Assembly: GCA_002706885.1 (NCBI GenBank) | Contig: PAKY01000006.1 | Coordinates: 1 to 64,000, forward strand | DNA from: Phycisphaerae bacterium | Lineage (GTDB): Bacteria; Planctomycetota; Phycisphaerae; Phycisphaerales; UBA1924 | DNA length: 64,000 nt | Direction: 5' to 3' | Shown: positions 1-7,171 of the stretch, piece after piece | Position numbering within the stretch: position 1 is the first letter of the stretch | Layout of the letters: the number at the start of each line of letters is the position of its first letter | Made by a program: the position numbers and the translations under genes | Notes under the pieces: model-generated | What the model was told of the DNA's origin: nothing | The model's input: only the letters and a program-made list of their open reading frames with translations | The model's database searches: none

Positions 1-1
1 C

Positions 2-376
2 CCGGGCGGTCAGAATGTCAACAAGGTCGCGACCGCCGTCCACCTCATCCACCGCCCAACGGGCGTCGAGGTGCGGATGCAGGAGTCCAAGAGCCAGGCC
101 CAGAACCGCGAAAAGGCCCGCCGCCTCCTGACGGCCCGCGTCCACGAGATCGAGCAGGCCAAGGCCGCCGCCGAGCGGGGCGACCAGCGCCGGAGCCAGA
201 TCGGCCACGGCGAGCGGAGCGAAAAAGTCCGCGTCTACCGCTATCAGGACGACATCACCGCCGACCAGCGCCTGAGCGTCAAGTTCAAGACCGCGGACCT
301 GCTCTCCGGCGAGATCGGGCCGCTGATCGAGGCGCTGGTGGAGCAGGAGACGGCGCGGAGGCTGGGAGAGCTGTAG
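2..376 (+). CDS. prfA: Peptide chain release factor 1, C-terminal fragment
   Basis: Partial gene entering from the left edge; 124 codons are visible. The first residues are P-G-G-Q, the peptidyl-tRNA hydrolysis motif of class I release factors, followed by the NVNKVATAV strand and the basic C-terminal core. The stretch GHGERSEKVRVYR near residue 70 fits RF1 (UAA/UAG reading) better than RF2. The codon-recognition loop lies outside the window, so RF1 versus RF2 is not settled by direct sight. The short rescue factor ArfB also carries GGQNVNK, but about 120 residues follow GGQ here, with the RF domain order rather than a short basic tail. No T-rich terminator follows. Confidence 0.8.
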   Translation, partial: PGGQNVNKVATAVHLIHRPTGVEVRMQESKSQAQNREKARRLLTARVHEIEQAKAAAERGDQRRSQIGHGERSEKVRVYRYQDDITADQRLSVKFKTADLLSGEIGPLIEALVEQETARRLGEL

Positions 377-550
377 CAAGCTCGCGACCCGGCCGGATTG
401 TTATTGGACACGGTCGATCTCCGATTGCTCGTTGTTCATCCGCAAAACGACTGGCCGTTACCCCAGTTGGTGGTACCGTTTACATCGCTTGCCCCTCCGC
501 GCGTCTGTCGGATCGGGGATTGTTCTGCAAACCGGATGGGAGAACTGAGT

Positions 551-1207
551 ATGCGCACGACCACCATGATTGTGGCCCTCGCCGGCTTCGCCGCCGCCGC
601 GAGCGCCCAGAACCTGCTCACCAATGGCGACCTCGAGATCGGCGCCGACGGCAACACCGCCGACGGGTGGACGCTCACCGAGCCCGACATGGACGTTTCC
701 GGCGGCGCCGTGAACTCGGCCGAGTTCGTCGGCTTCGCCAACAACACCATGGGCGGCGCCCGTGGTCTCTGGTTCCGTTCCTTCGAGGGTGGCCTCGGTG
801 ACGACGAGCCGTTCATGGTTAATGCGATCCTGACTCAGGATGTCGCTGGCGTTGAGGGCGTTGAGTACACCCTCTCGGCCTTCAGCTTCATCGAAGCCAA
901 CTTCACCGCCGACGCCCTCCTCCTGGGCATCGACTTCCTCGACATGGGCGGCAACGTCCTCAACAGCGTCGAGCTCGACCTGACCACCGTCAACATGGCC
1001 GACGCCACCTGGCGTCAGTTCAGCGTCTCGGGCATCGGTGACGCCGGCACGGTCGGCATCCGTGCCCGCGCCGAGCTGGTCAATGGCGTCCTCGCCGACG
1101 CGAACCCGCAGTCGGCCTTCGTGGACGACTTCGTGCTCGTCCCCGCGCCGAGCGCCCTCGCGCTTCTGGGCCTCGGCGGCCTGACCGCGACGCGTCGTCG
1201 CCGCTGA
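551..1207 (+). CDS. PEP-CTERM-type sorted surface/secreted protein
   Basis: 218 residues. The N-terminus is a clear Sec signal peptide (MRTTTMIVALAGF.. with a likely cut after ASA near residue 19). The mature start NLLTNGDLE...GW is common in planctomycete and proteobacterial extracellular PEP-CTERM proteins with a beta-sandwich fold. The C-terminus is a sorting tag: a VPAPSALALLGLGGL hydrophobic stretch followed by RRRR, with P-A-P in place of the classic P-E-P. Such tags are processed by exosortase/archaeosortase-like enzymes. I chose ATG 551, preceded by GGGAG, instead of upstream in-frame starts because it gives the signal peptide. The function of the mature domain is unknown. A perfect-stem terminator follows directly. 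Confidence 0.8.
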   Translation: MRTTTMIVALAGFAAAASAQNLLTNGDLEIGADGNTADGWTLTEPDMDVSGGAVNSAEFVGFANNTMGGARGLWFRSFEGGLGDDEPFMVNAILTQDVAGVEGVEYTLSAFSFIEANFTADALLLGIDFLDMGGNVLNSVELDLTTVNMADATWRQFSVSGIGDAGTVGIRARAELVNGVLADANPQSAFVDDFVLVPAPSALALLGLGGLTATRRRR

Positions 1208-1236
1208 TACGCGTTACCAACTGTTTGCGACCCATC

Positions 1237-1271
1237 AGCCGCCGCTCAATCGTGAGCGGCGGCTGTGTTTT
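1237..1271 (+). terminator. Intrinsic terminator after the PEP-CTERM gene
   Basis: A perfect 12-bp stem (1237-1248 pairs with 1253-1264) with an ATCG tetraloop, followed by GTGTTTTTG. It ends the plus-strand PEP-CTERM gene. The stem also contains the last codons and stop of the convergent DUF3754 gene, so the two genes share this sequence. Confidence 0.85.
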
Positions 1272-2460
1272 TGCGACGCGACCTGCCGCCGCAGCCCTCG
1301 AAATCGAGATGGCATCGCTCGCTGGCCCGCCGGCGCCAGTGGTCGTCGAGGGTCGACAACGCCCGCTCGGGATCGATCACCTCGCGGCCATCGCTGTCAA
1401 GCAGTCCAAGGCGTGAAAGTGTCTCCAGGGCGTCGGGACAGTCGAAGTTCACGTCCCGTCCGCAAGCATCCCTGAGCCACGCCTCCGCGGCGCGGTCGAT
1501 GTCCTCGTCGCATGTGGTGGGGGTCTCGGGTGAGGCAAGGAACATGTACGCGAGCGTCGCCTCTTTCACCTCTTCCTGATGGATCATCCGCACGAGCGCA
1601 TGCAGGACCGACGCGTTGTTCGCAAGGTTTCGGTCGTAGAGATGCGCCGTGCGCTGATTGGACCGGAGCTTCTTCGTTCGTCGGTACCCAAAGAACGAGC
1701 GAATCGCGAGGCCACCGAGACCGATGGTTAACGCCCACGCGAGGGCGGTAAGAGCGAACACGCCGGTGGTGATCGCCGTGAAGATCTTCGCTGCGACGCC
1801 ACCGAGCGCCCCGACGCCGCCCCCGAAGACCTGCACCCGGTCGAAGAGCGACATCTTCACCTCGGCGTGCGGGAGCAAGGCCTCGACGTCCCGTACCGGG
1901 ATGTCGCGGAAGAGCTTGAGGCGGATCCCCGTTTCGCCTGTGAGGCGGACCACGACCGCGAGGCGGCGGTAGACCGGCTCCTCGTGCGTCACGGTCTTCC
2001 ACGGGCGGAACCGGCGGCGTCGCGACACCGGAACCTCGCCGAGCCCTCGGACGTGCAGGCTCAGGTGCTCAACTTTCGACGGGTCGACGCTCACCCGCAC
2101 ACCGAGGGCGGTCCCGGCCTCAATCGCCTTGGTGATCTGCGCCTCGCTCAGATCGTCGTAGTTGGCCTTGTCGAGGACGTACGCAAGGGCCCGAAGCAGT
2201 TCGCGTTCCCCGCGGTCCTCGGCGCGAGCGGACAGGCCGCGATGGGGGGTGTCGCTGTCAGGGTTCAGCGCCTCGTACAGCTCGTCGATGTGAGCATGGA
2301 GTGCGGTGACCTCCTGGTCGATGACCCGGTCGATCGCCTTCATCACTTCCGACGCCCGCGTGCAGGCGGGGCCGAAGACGTCAGGCGACGCGGCGATGGC
2401 GCGTGCGAGAGCGTTCGGCCGAAGCGGGATGAACCGCGTGTCGAGCGTCGGAAGCTCCAT
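1246..2460 (-). CDS. DUF3754 / TMEM143-like membrane protein
   Basis: 404 residues from the ATG at 2460. The segment from about 160 to 215 (YRRLAVVVRL, then LKLFRDIP, DVEALLP and VKMSLFDR) matches the DUF3754 family, found in cyanobacteria, plants and planctomycetes and related to mitochondrial TMEM143. A hydrophobic hairpin at about 222-255 would insert in the membrane. A basic stretch (RRTKKLRSNQR) and a conserved-looking helical region with NLANNASVLH follow. Biochemical function is unknown. A longer frame reaches 2697, but it would overlap the divergent aroDE gene by more than 150 bp, and 2460 is the first start clear of it. The gene ends inside the terminator stem of its convergent neighbour. 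Confidence 0.7.
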   Translation of the reverse strand: MELPTLDTRFIPLRPNALARAIAASPDVFGPACTRASEVMKAIDRVIDQEVTALHAHIDELYEALNPDSDTPHRGLSARAEDRGERELLRALAYVLDKANYDDLSEAQITKAIEAGTALGVRVSVDPSKVEHLSLHVRGLGEVPVSRRRRFRPWKTVTHEEPVYRRLAVVVRLTGETGIRLKLFRDIPVRDVEALLPHAEVKMSLFDRVQVFGGGVGALGGVAAKIFTAITTGVFALTALAWALTIGLGGLAIRSFFGYRRTKKLRSNQRTAHLYDRNLANNASVLHALVRMIHQEEVKEATLAYMFLASPETPTTCDEDIDRAAEAWLRDACGRDVNFDCPDALETLSRLGLLDSDGREVIDPERALSTLDDHWRRRASERCHLDFEGCGGRSRRKNTAAAHD

Positions 2461-2533
2461 CGGCGGGGGTTGGTCGTTGAAGAGCCAGTCCAAGGCGCCG
2501 GATGCTACCGGAGTGAGCGTCGATCGGTGTCGA

Positions 2534-2539
2534 TACCCT
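2534..2539 (+). promoter_or_regulatory. Putative -10 element (TACCCT) for leaderless aroDE mRNA
   Basis: TACCCT ends 6 nt before the ATG at 2546, so a start site 6-7 nt downstream would fall on the start codon. No convincing -35 or Shine-Dalgarno sequence is seen. Support comes mainly from the same arrangement at other operon-leading genes in this window. Confidence 0.4.
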
Positions 2540-2545
2540 CGAACC

Positions 2546-4267
2546 ATGACGACTCCGAAGCGGACCATGGTCTGCGTCCCCATCACCGTCGAGGACATCG
2601 ACCATGCCCTCACCGACGCGACCCTCGCCGCCGCAAAGGGCGCCGATCTCGTCGAGTGGAGGATCGACAGCTTCTTCCCGGGCTCAGAGGGCGACACGGA
2701 GGACGCTTACCGCGTCAAACAGCTCCAGAGGCTGCTCGCCGAGTCTCCACTCCCGTGCGTGCTCACCTGCCGAAGCGCGAGCGAGGGTGGCGACTACGAC
2801 GGCGACGACGCCGATCGGGTCAGCCTCCTTGAGAAGCTCACCGCGGCGTGTGAGACGCCTCCGGCGTACCTCGACGTGGAGCTCGCGACCTATCAGCGAT
2901 CCGCGAACCTTCGACAGAAGATCAACCTCTGCGTCGATCACCCGGCGCAGACGCGCGACGTGCCGACCCGCCTGATCCTCAGCATCCACGACTTCCAGGG
3001 TCCACCCGCCGACCTCTCGCGTCGCCTGCTCGCGGCCTATCAGGAGCCGGCGTGCGCCGTCGTCAAAGTCGCGTATCGCGCGCGATCGCTCCGCGACAAC
3101 CTGGATCTGTTCGACATTATGCGGGAGTCGCCCAAGCCGATCATCGCCTTGGGCATGGGCGAGTTTGGCCTGATGAGCCGCGTCCTCGCTCCGAAGTTCA
3201 ACGGTCTTCTGACCTTCGCTGCACTACGCGATGAGTCGGCCACCGCGCCCGGTCAGCCGACGATTTCGGAGCTGCTGTATCGCTTCCGCTTCCGATCGAT
3301 CGGCCCCGCGACGAGGGTCTACGGCGTGATCGGATGGCCGGTCGGGCATTCATTGAGCCCGCTGATTCACAACGCAGGCTTTGAGCATGTCGGGCACGAT
3401 GGGGTGTACCTGCCGCTGCCGATCGCCGCGGACTCGAAGGACCCCGAAGCGAGCGAGACGAGCTTCAGGGCGACCGTTGGAGCGTTGGTGGCGTACGACG
3501 GCCTCGGTCTCTCTGGCGCGAGCGTGACGCTTCCGCACAAGGAGCATGCCGCACACTGGAATGATTCGAACACTCGCTCCACCAGCATCGCTGACGAGGT
3601 TCAGGCGCTCGGCGCCGCAAACACGCTTGTTTGCGGGAGTGATCTCGACGGGTCAGAATCAGGCGCGATCGGCGTGTACAACACCGATTCGTCAGCGATC
3701 GAGCAGCTCCTCGGCGAAGCGCTTCGTCATGTTGATGCCCCGCACATCGGCGTCATCGGAAACGGCGGCGTCGCGCGTGCCGCGGCCTACGCGGCCGCGC
3801 GTGCGGGTGGCGCGGTGGTGATCTTCGGTCGCTCCATCGAGAAGGCCCGAGGTGTCGCGAAGGAACTGAACGCCAGAAGCGGTCCAGCCGCGACCGGACG
3901 GATCGAGATCACCGCCGCGTCTCTCGACGAGATCGATAGCGTCTGTTGCCACGCCTACATCAACTGCACCCCCCTCGGCATGGCGGGTGGCCCGTCGCCG
4001 AAAGAGCTTTCAATCCCGGTCAGCAAATTGACGAAGGTTGAACCTGAAACCGTGTTCTTCGACACGGTCTACAACCCCGTGGAAACGCCGATGCTCCGCG
4101 AAGCGAAGCGGTTGGGTTACCACACGATCGACGGCGTTGAAATGTTCGTGAAACAGGCCGCGTCTCAATTCCAGCTTTGGACGAATCGGGAGGCGCCGGT
4201 CGATTTGTTCGATAAGCTCTGCCGGGAAGCGCTCGCCGACGCGTCTCCGGAAGAAGCGGCGGGCTGA
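2546..4267 (+). CDS. aroDE: Bifunctional 3-dehydroquinate dehydratase / shikimate dehydrogenase
   Basis: 573 residues joining two successive shikimate-pathway steps. The N-terminal ~235 residues are a type I dehydroquinase: VEWRID near 36, LSIHDF, and Lys174 in VVKVAYRA as the expected Schiff-base lysine, then KPIIALGMGEFG. From about residue 258 comes shikimate dehydrogenase: YGVIGWPVGHSLSP substrate motif, GASVTLPHK with catalytic Lys332, GAANTL, an IGNGGVARAAAYAA nucleotide-binding loop, INCTPLGM and the C-terminal DTVYNP and DGVEMFVKQAA motifs. Both halves look complete. The same AroD-AroE fusion is known from plants and some bacteria. It makes shikimate from dehydroquinate using NADPH, in the cytoplasm. 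ATG 2546 is in the right place for the AroD fold; upstream residues are the antisense of the neighbour. Confidence 0.93.
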   Translation: MTTPKRTMVCVPITVEDIDHALTDATLAAAKGADLVEWRIDSFFPGSEGDTEDAYRVKQLQRLLAESPLPCVLTCRSASEGGDYDGDDADRVSLLEKLTAACETPPAYLDVELATYQRSANLRQKINLCVDHPAQTRDVPTRLILSIHDFQGPPADLSRRLLAAYQEPACAVVKVAYRARSLRDNLDLFDIMRESPKPIIALGMGEFGLMSRVLAPKFNGLLTFAALRDESATAPGQPTISELLYRFRFRSIGPATRVYGVIGWPVGHSLSPLIHNAGFEHVGHDGVYLPLPIAADSKDPEASETSFRATVGALVAYDGLGLSGASVTLPHKEHAAHWNDSNTRSTSIADEVQALGAANTLVCGSDLDGSESGAIGVYNTDSSAIEQLLGEALRHVDAPHIGVIGNGGVARAAAYAAARAGGAVVIFGRSIEKARGVAKELNARSGPAATGRIEITAASLDEIDSVCCHAYINCTPLGMAGGPSPKELSIPVSKLTKVEPETVFFDTVYNPVETPMLREAKRLGYHTIDGVEMFVKQAASQFQLWTNREAPVDLFDKLCREALADASPEEAAG

Positions 4268-4338
4268 CCCTACCTGCTGGGTGTGGCCCTTCGGGATCGG
4301 ATCGCGGGGGTGATCCGTCAGCGGGCGAGTGCTCAGTC

Positions 4339-4794
4339 GTGGAAGACCCTATACGTGTGACCCCTGACCCGCTCCCCGCCGGAGCGCCGCCGACGGTGGT
4401 GATCGAACCGGCGCGAGGTCCACGCGCGGACGTTATCTACCCCGGGCGGTACGTCTGGTACATCTTCGTCAGCGCACTCGACGTGATCCTGACCGAGACG
4501 GTCATCGAGCACTTTGGCGCGGAAGAAGTCAACACGATCGCAAACCAGATGCTTCAGGAGTTCGGGGTGATGGGCCTCGTCGGACTGAAGCTCTCGACCG
4601 TCATCCTGGTGATCCTGATCTGCGACACCGTTGGGCGGCGGCAGTACGAGACGGGCAGGCGACTGGCAGAGTGGGCGATCGCGCTTTCGGTCGTGCCGGT
4701 GGTGATCTCGCTCATCCAGATCGCCCTGGTCTCGGTGGGCTGGTTGCCGACGCCTGATCAGCTTTCGAGACCGTCGGACCCGTTTATCTGGTAG
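4339..4794 (+). CDS. Small three-helix membrane protein (DUF5658-like)
   Basis: 151 residues with a GTG start. A proline-rich N-terminus of about 35 residues is followed by three hydrophobic segments at roughly 42-60, 75-96 and 108-132. The pattern of a helix with LDVILT, then a second helix with a K/L-rich entrance, then a third helix, recalls DUF5658-type membrane proteins of planctomycetes, but I am not certain. No catalytic motif is visible. It follows aroDE by 71 nt and converges on the dehydratase gene, whose stop lies 10 nt away. Function unknown. Confidence 0.55.
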   Translation: MEDPIRVTPDPLPAGAPPTVVIEPARGPRADVIYPGRYVWYIFVSALDVILTETVIEHFGAEEVNTIANQMLQEFGVMGLVGLKLSTVILVILICDTVGRRQYETGRRLAEWAIALSVVPVVISLIQIALVSVGWLPTPDQLSRPSDPFIW

Positions 4795-4804
4795 GCCGCA
4801 GTCG

Positions 4805-5320
4805 TCACGCCGGCAGTTCGAACCCGCTGTTGACGATCAGATCGCGGAAGGCGTCGCCGAACACGAAGTTGTGTTCGGGATACACATCGCCGCCGATGTT
4901 CCGGTCGAGGTGGCTGAAGATCAGCTCGATCCGGCCGGCTTCCTCGAATACCCCGCAGGGCGACGCGATCTCGACGAGGCCGGTCGTCGACGCCCCGCGG
5001 GCGTCAAGCGACTTCATCTGAGCGGTGTAGCGGAGCACGCAGCCGGGCGTCGCCTCCCGCTCCAGGGTTGCTCGTCCGATCTTCGCGAGGATGACCTTTT
5101 CCTTGAACGATCCCGCGTGGCCGACCAGAATCCCCGCGGTCTGCGCCATGCCCTCGACGATCAACGACGCCGGCATGACCGGCGTCGCGGACCGCCCCGA
5201 TTCCGGGTCCGCCTCGAAGTGATCGTGGAGGTGTTCCTCGGCGAGGCTGACGTTCTTGACCGCGACGAGTCGTTCGCGGGGTATCAGCTCGACGATCCGG
5301 TCAATCCACATCCACCGCAC
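4805..5320 (-). CDS. FabZ-like 3-hydroxyacyl-ACP dehydratase (hotdog fold)
   Basis: 171 residues from a GTG start preceded by GAGG. The opening DRIVELIPRERLVAVKNV and the HDHF...VMPASLIVEGMAQTAGIL core are those of FabA/FabZ dehydratases, with candidate catalytic His34 and Glu56. It would remove water from beta-hydroxyacyl-ACP. An insert of about eight residues (EADPESGRSA) separates the His loop from the central helix compared with FabZ. It sits 10 nt downstream of an ACP gene and is the last of a three-gene set dehydratase-ACP-dehydratase, so the substrate is probably carried by that ACP. Confidence 0.78.
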   Translation of the reverse strand: MRWMWIDRIVELIPRERLVAVKNVSLAEEHLHDHFEADPESGRSATPVMPASLIVEGMAQTAGILVGHAGSFKEKVILAKIGRATLEREATPGCVLRYTAQMKSLDARGASTTGLVEIASPCGVFEEAGRIELIFSHLDRNIGGDVYPEHNFVFGDAFRDLIVNSGFELPA

Positions 5321-5330
5321 GTGGGGCGCC

Positions 5331-5717
5331 TCAGGCCGCGGCCAGCTTCGAGTCGACGAACCGGACCAGGGCTTCGACTGTCAGGATGCTCTGGACCTGC
5401 TCAACGCTCGGATCTTTCTCGAGGGCCGAAACGTCGAAGTGGGGCATCCGCTCGCGGAGCAGCGCGATCCCCGCAGGCGTCAGCTTGCCGCCCTCGACGT
5501 ACTCCGGATTCTGGGCGACGCCCTCCGGGAACAGCTCGCCCTGGGCGATCTTGAACCCAAAGCTCTGTTCGAGTTGAAACTGGATGTCGAGGATGTCGAT
5601 CGACTCGGCGCCCAGGTCGCCGAAGATCGTCGCCTCAGGGGTCACCTCGTCCTCATCGACGGAAAGTGCCTCGACGAGCACCTCTCGGATCTTGTCGAAA
5701 ATCTCGTCGCGCTCCAT
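5331..5717 (-). CDS. Acyl carrier protein, long form
   Basis: 128 residues. The 4'-phosphopantetheine attachment site is Ser39 in DLGAESID, preceded by the usual acidic helix (EIFDKIREVLVEAL) and followed by DIQFQLEQSFGFKI. A normal AcpP has about 80 residues; here some 45 extra residues (GVAQNPEYVEGGKLTPAG and beyond) lie before a last helix of the ACP type (LTVEALVRFVDS). Start ATG 5717 has GAGGTGG upstream. Flanked on both sides by hotdog dehydratases, it is probably a dedicated carrier and not the housekeeping AcpP. Confidence 0.85.
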   Translation of the reverse strand: MERDEIFDKIREVLVEALSVDEDEVTPEATIFGDLGAESIDILDIQFQLEQSFGFKIAQGELFPEGVAQNPEYVEGGKLTPAGIALLRERMPHFDVSALEKDPSVEQVQSILTVEALVRFVDSKLAAA

Positions 5718-5808
5718 CGCCACCTCGCGAAAGTCTGTTTGCGTGCGTCGCCGCGGGCTCAAGAATCCCCGAACCTGCCCGCGCGAGCGTCCAGTCTAGC
5801 CCGAAACC

Positions 5809-6252
5809 TCAACCCGTTCCGCCCACCGCCGAGCGGGCGTCGATCCGCGCGGCCCTGAGCGAGAACTTCCCGGCCGCCGCGACGGGCGCCTCGGCCCACG
5901 TCGAGAGGTCACGCTCGACCGCGAACGACTTTCCGCTGAATCCCCAGTGCCCGTCCACGGGCTCGCCGGTCCGCTCGACGCGGGTGACGAGCATCCATCC
6001 GGGCTGCACGAAACGCCCGTAACGGAACGCCCTCGCCTCGCCGAGAACGGGCGGGATCGGTTCCGACCACCCGGTCCGCTGAAGCAGTTGGCGGGCCGAC
6101 TGGGTCATGGACTCAAGCATCATGACTCCCGGCAGCACCGGGAACGTGGGGAAATGATCACCCAGATACTCTTCGGCACGGCTCACGAGCTTGGCGGTCA
6201 CGATGTGCGCCTCGCCCGCTTCGAGCACTGTATCGATCAGTTGGAACTTCAC
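5809..6252 (-). CDS. FabZ-like hotdog dehydratase, second copy
   Basis: 147 residues from GTG 6252. FQLIDTVLEAGEAHIVTAKLV leads into EEYLGDHFPTFPVLPGVMMLESMTQSARQLL, the FabZ hotdog core, with candidate catalytic His33 and Glu47. It is shorter and distinct from the copy at 4805. It is first in a minus-strand set with the ACP and the other dehydratase. No ketosynthase or reductase is present next to it, so the pathway product cannot be named. The start is set by the fold and by a -10-like hexamer 6 nt upstream; recO begins divergently 36 nt away. Confidence 0.75.
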   Translation of the reverse strand: MKFQLIDTVLEAGEAHIVTAKLVSRAEEYLGDHFPTFPVLPGVMMLESMTQSARQLLQRTGWSEPIPPVLGEARAFRYGRFVQPGWMLVTRVERTGEPVDGHWGFSGKSFAVERDLSTWAEAPVAAAGKFSLRAARIDARSAVGGTG

Positions 6253-6258
6253 GCGCGC

Positions 6259-6264
6259 AGCGTA
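6259..6264 (-). promoter_or_regulatory. Putative -10 element (TACGCT) for the dehydratase/ACP operon
   Basis: On the minus strand TACGCT is followed by GCGCGC and then the GTG start at 6252, a 6-nt gap that would give a leaderless transcript. The same hexamer serves as the -10 of the best promoter in the window (24843). Confidence 0.42.
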
Positions 6265-6287
6265 GCCCCTCGACCGCCACGGAACCC

Positions 6288-7103
6288 ATGCCGCCGACGA
6301 CCGACCACGCCTTCGCCCTCCGACAGCTCGACTGGTCGGAGACAAGCCAGATCGCCGTCCTCCTCACACGCGATCACGGCCTCGTCCGTGGTCTCGCCAA
6401 AGGTTCTCGTCGATACCGTTCCAGCTTTGACGGCGGCATCGAACCGCTCTCGGTGGGCCATCTCGAAGCGATCTATCGCGCCGACCGCGAACTGCTCACC
6501 TTCACTGGCTGGAGCATCGCGACACATCACCCCAGAATGAGGCGGTCGCTGCCAACGTACGCCGCGGCGATGTACCTCGCCGAACTCCTCCTTCGGAGTC
6601 TTGCCCCGCTCGACCCACACCCGCGGCTCTACGCGACGGCTGTGGCGCTCATGCGACGGCTCGACGAAGTTCCATTGAGATCGAACGAATTGCGTGATGA
6701 TTCTGGCGATGAGACAGCGCGACAGGCCGCGGCGCGCGTCGCTGCGCTCGCAATTGTGGGCGTGATGGACGAAGTGGGCTTCCGCCCTGCGGGGCTCGAC
6801 GCGGCGAACACGCTCGAACCGGGGAAGGTGATCCGTTTCTCCCCCTCAGAAGGGGCGTTCCGAATTTCGCACGATAAAGACGATGAGACCTGGCCCGTGA
6901 GCGCGATGACCGCCCAGGCCGTGGCTTCGATGCTTGAGAAGCCCGATGAAGCGATCGTGGATTTCAACGCGAGTCTGCGAGTTGTACGGATGATGTCAGC
7001 GTGGTTCGCGTACTGCATGGGGCGAGAACTCAGGAGTGTGAGACTGTTTTTGCGCACCGTGACGGTTGGAGGTCCAGATAGGTTCGATGACCCGATCGCA
7101 TAG
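6288..7103 (+). CDS. recO: DNA repair protein RecO
   Basis: 271 residues. The N-terminal OB-fold domain is recognisable (ALRQLDWSETSQIAVLLTRDHGLVRGLAKGSRR, then a TGWSI strand), followed by the all-helical RecO C-terminal domain. RecO loads RecA on SSB-coated single-stranded DNA with RecR and anneals complementary strands. The zinc-binding CxxC motif of some RecO proteins is not present; only a single Cys is near the end. Divergent from the dehydratase operon. Confidence 0.85.
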   Translation: MPPTTDHAFALRQLDWSETSQIAVLLTRDHGLVRGLAKGSRRYRSSFDGGIEPLSVGHLEAIYRADRELLTFTGWSIATHHPRMRRSLPTYAAAMYLAELLLRSLAPLDPHPRLYATAVALMRRLDEVPLRSNELRDDSGDETARQAAARVAALAIVGVMDEVGFRPAGLDAANTLEPGKVIRFSPSEGAFRISHDKDDETWPVSAMTAQAVASMLEKPDEAIVDFNASLRVVRMMSAWFAYCMGRELRSVRLFLRTVTVGGPDRFDDPIA

Positions 7104-7171
7104 GCGTTGATTCCACCCAACTTGCTTGACGATCAATCCGATACGCCTCGTAACCGCCAACAACGAACCAG

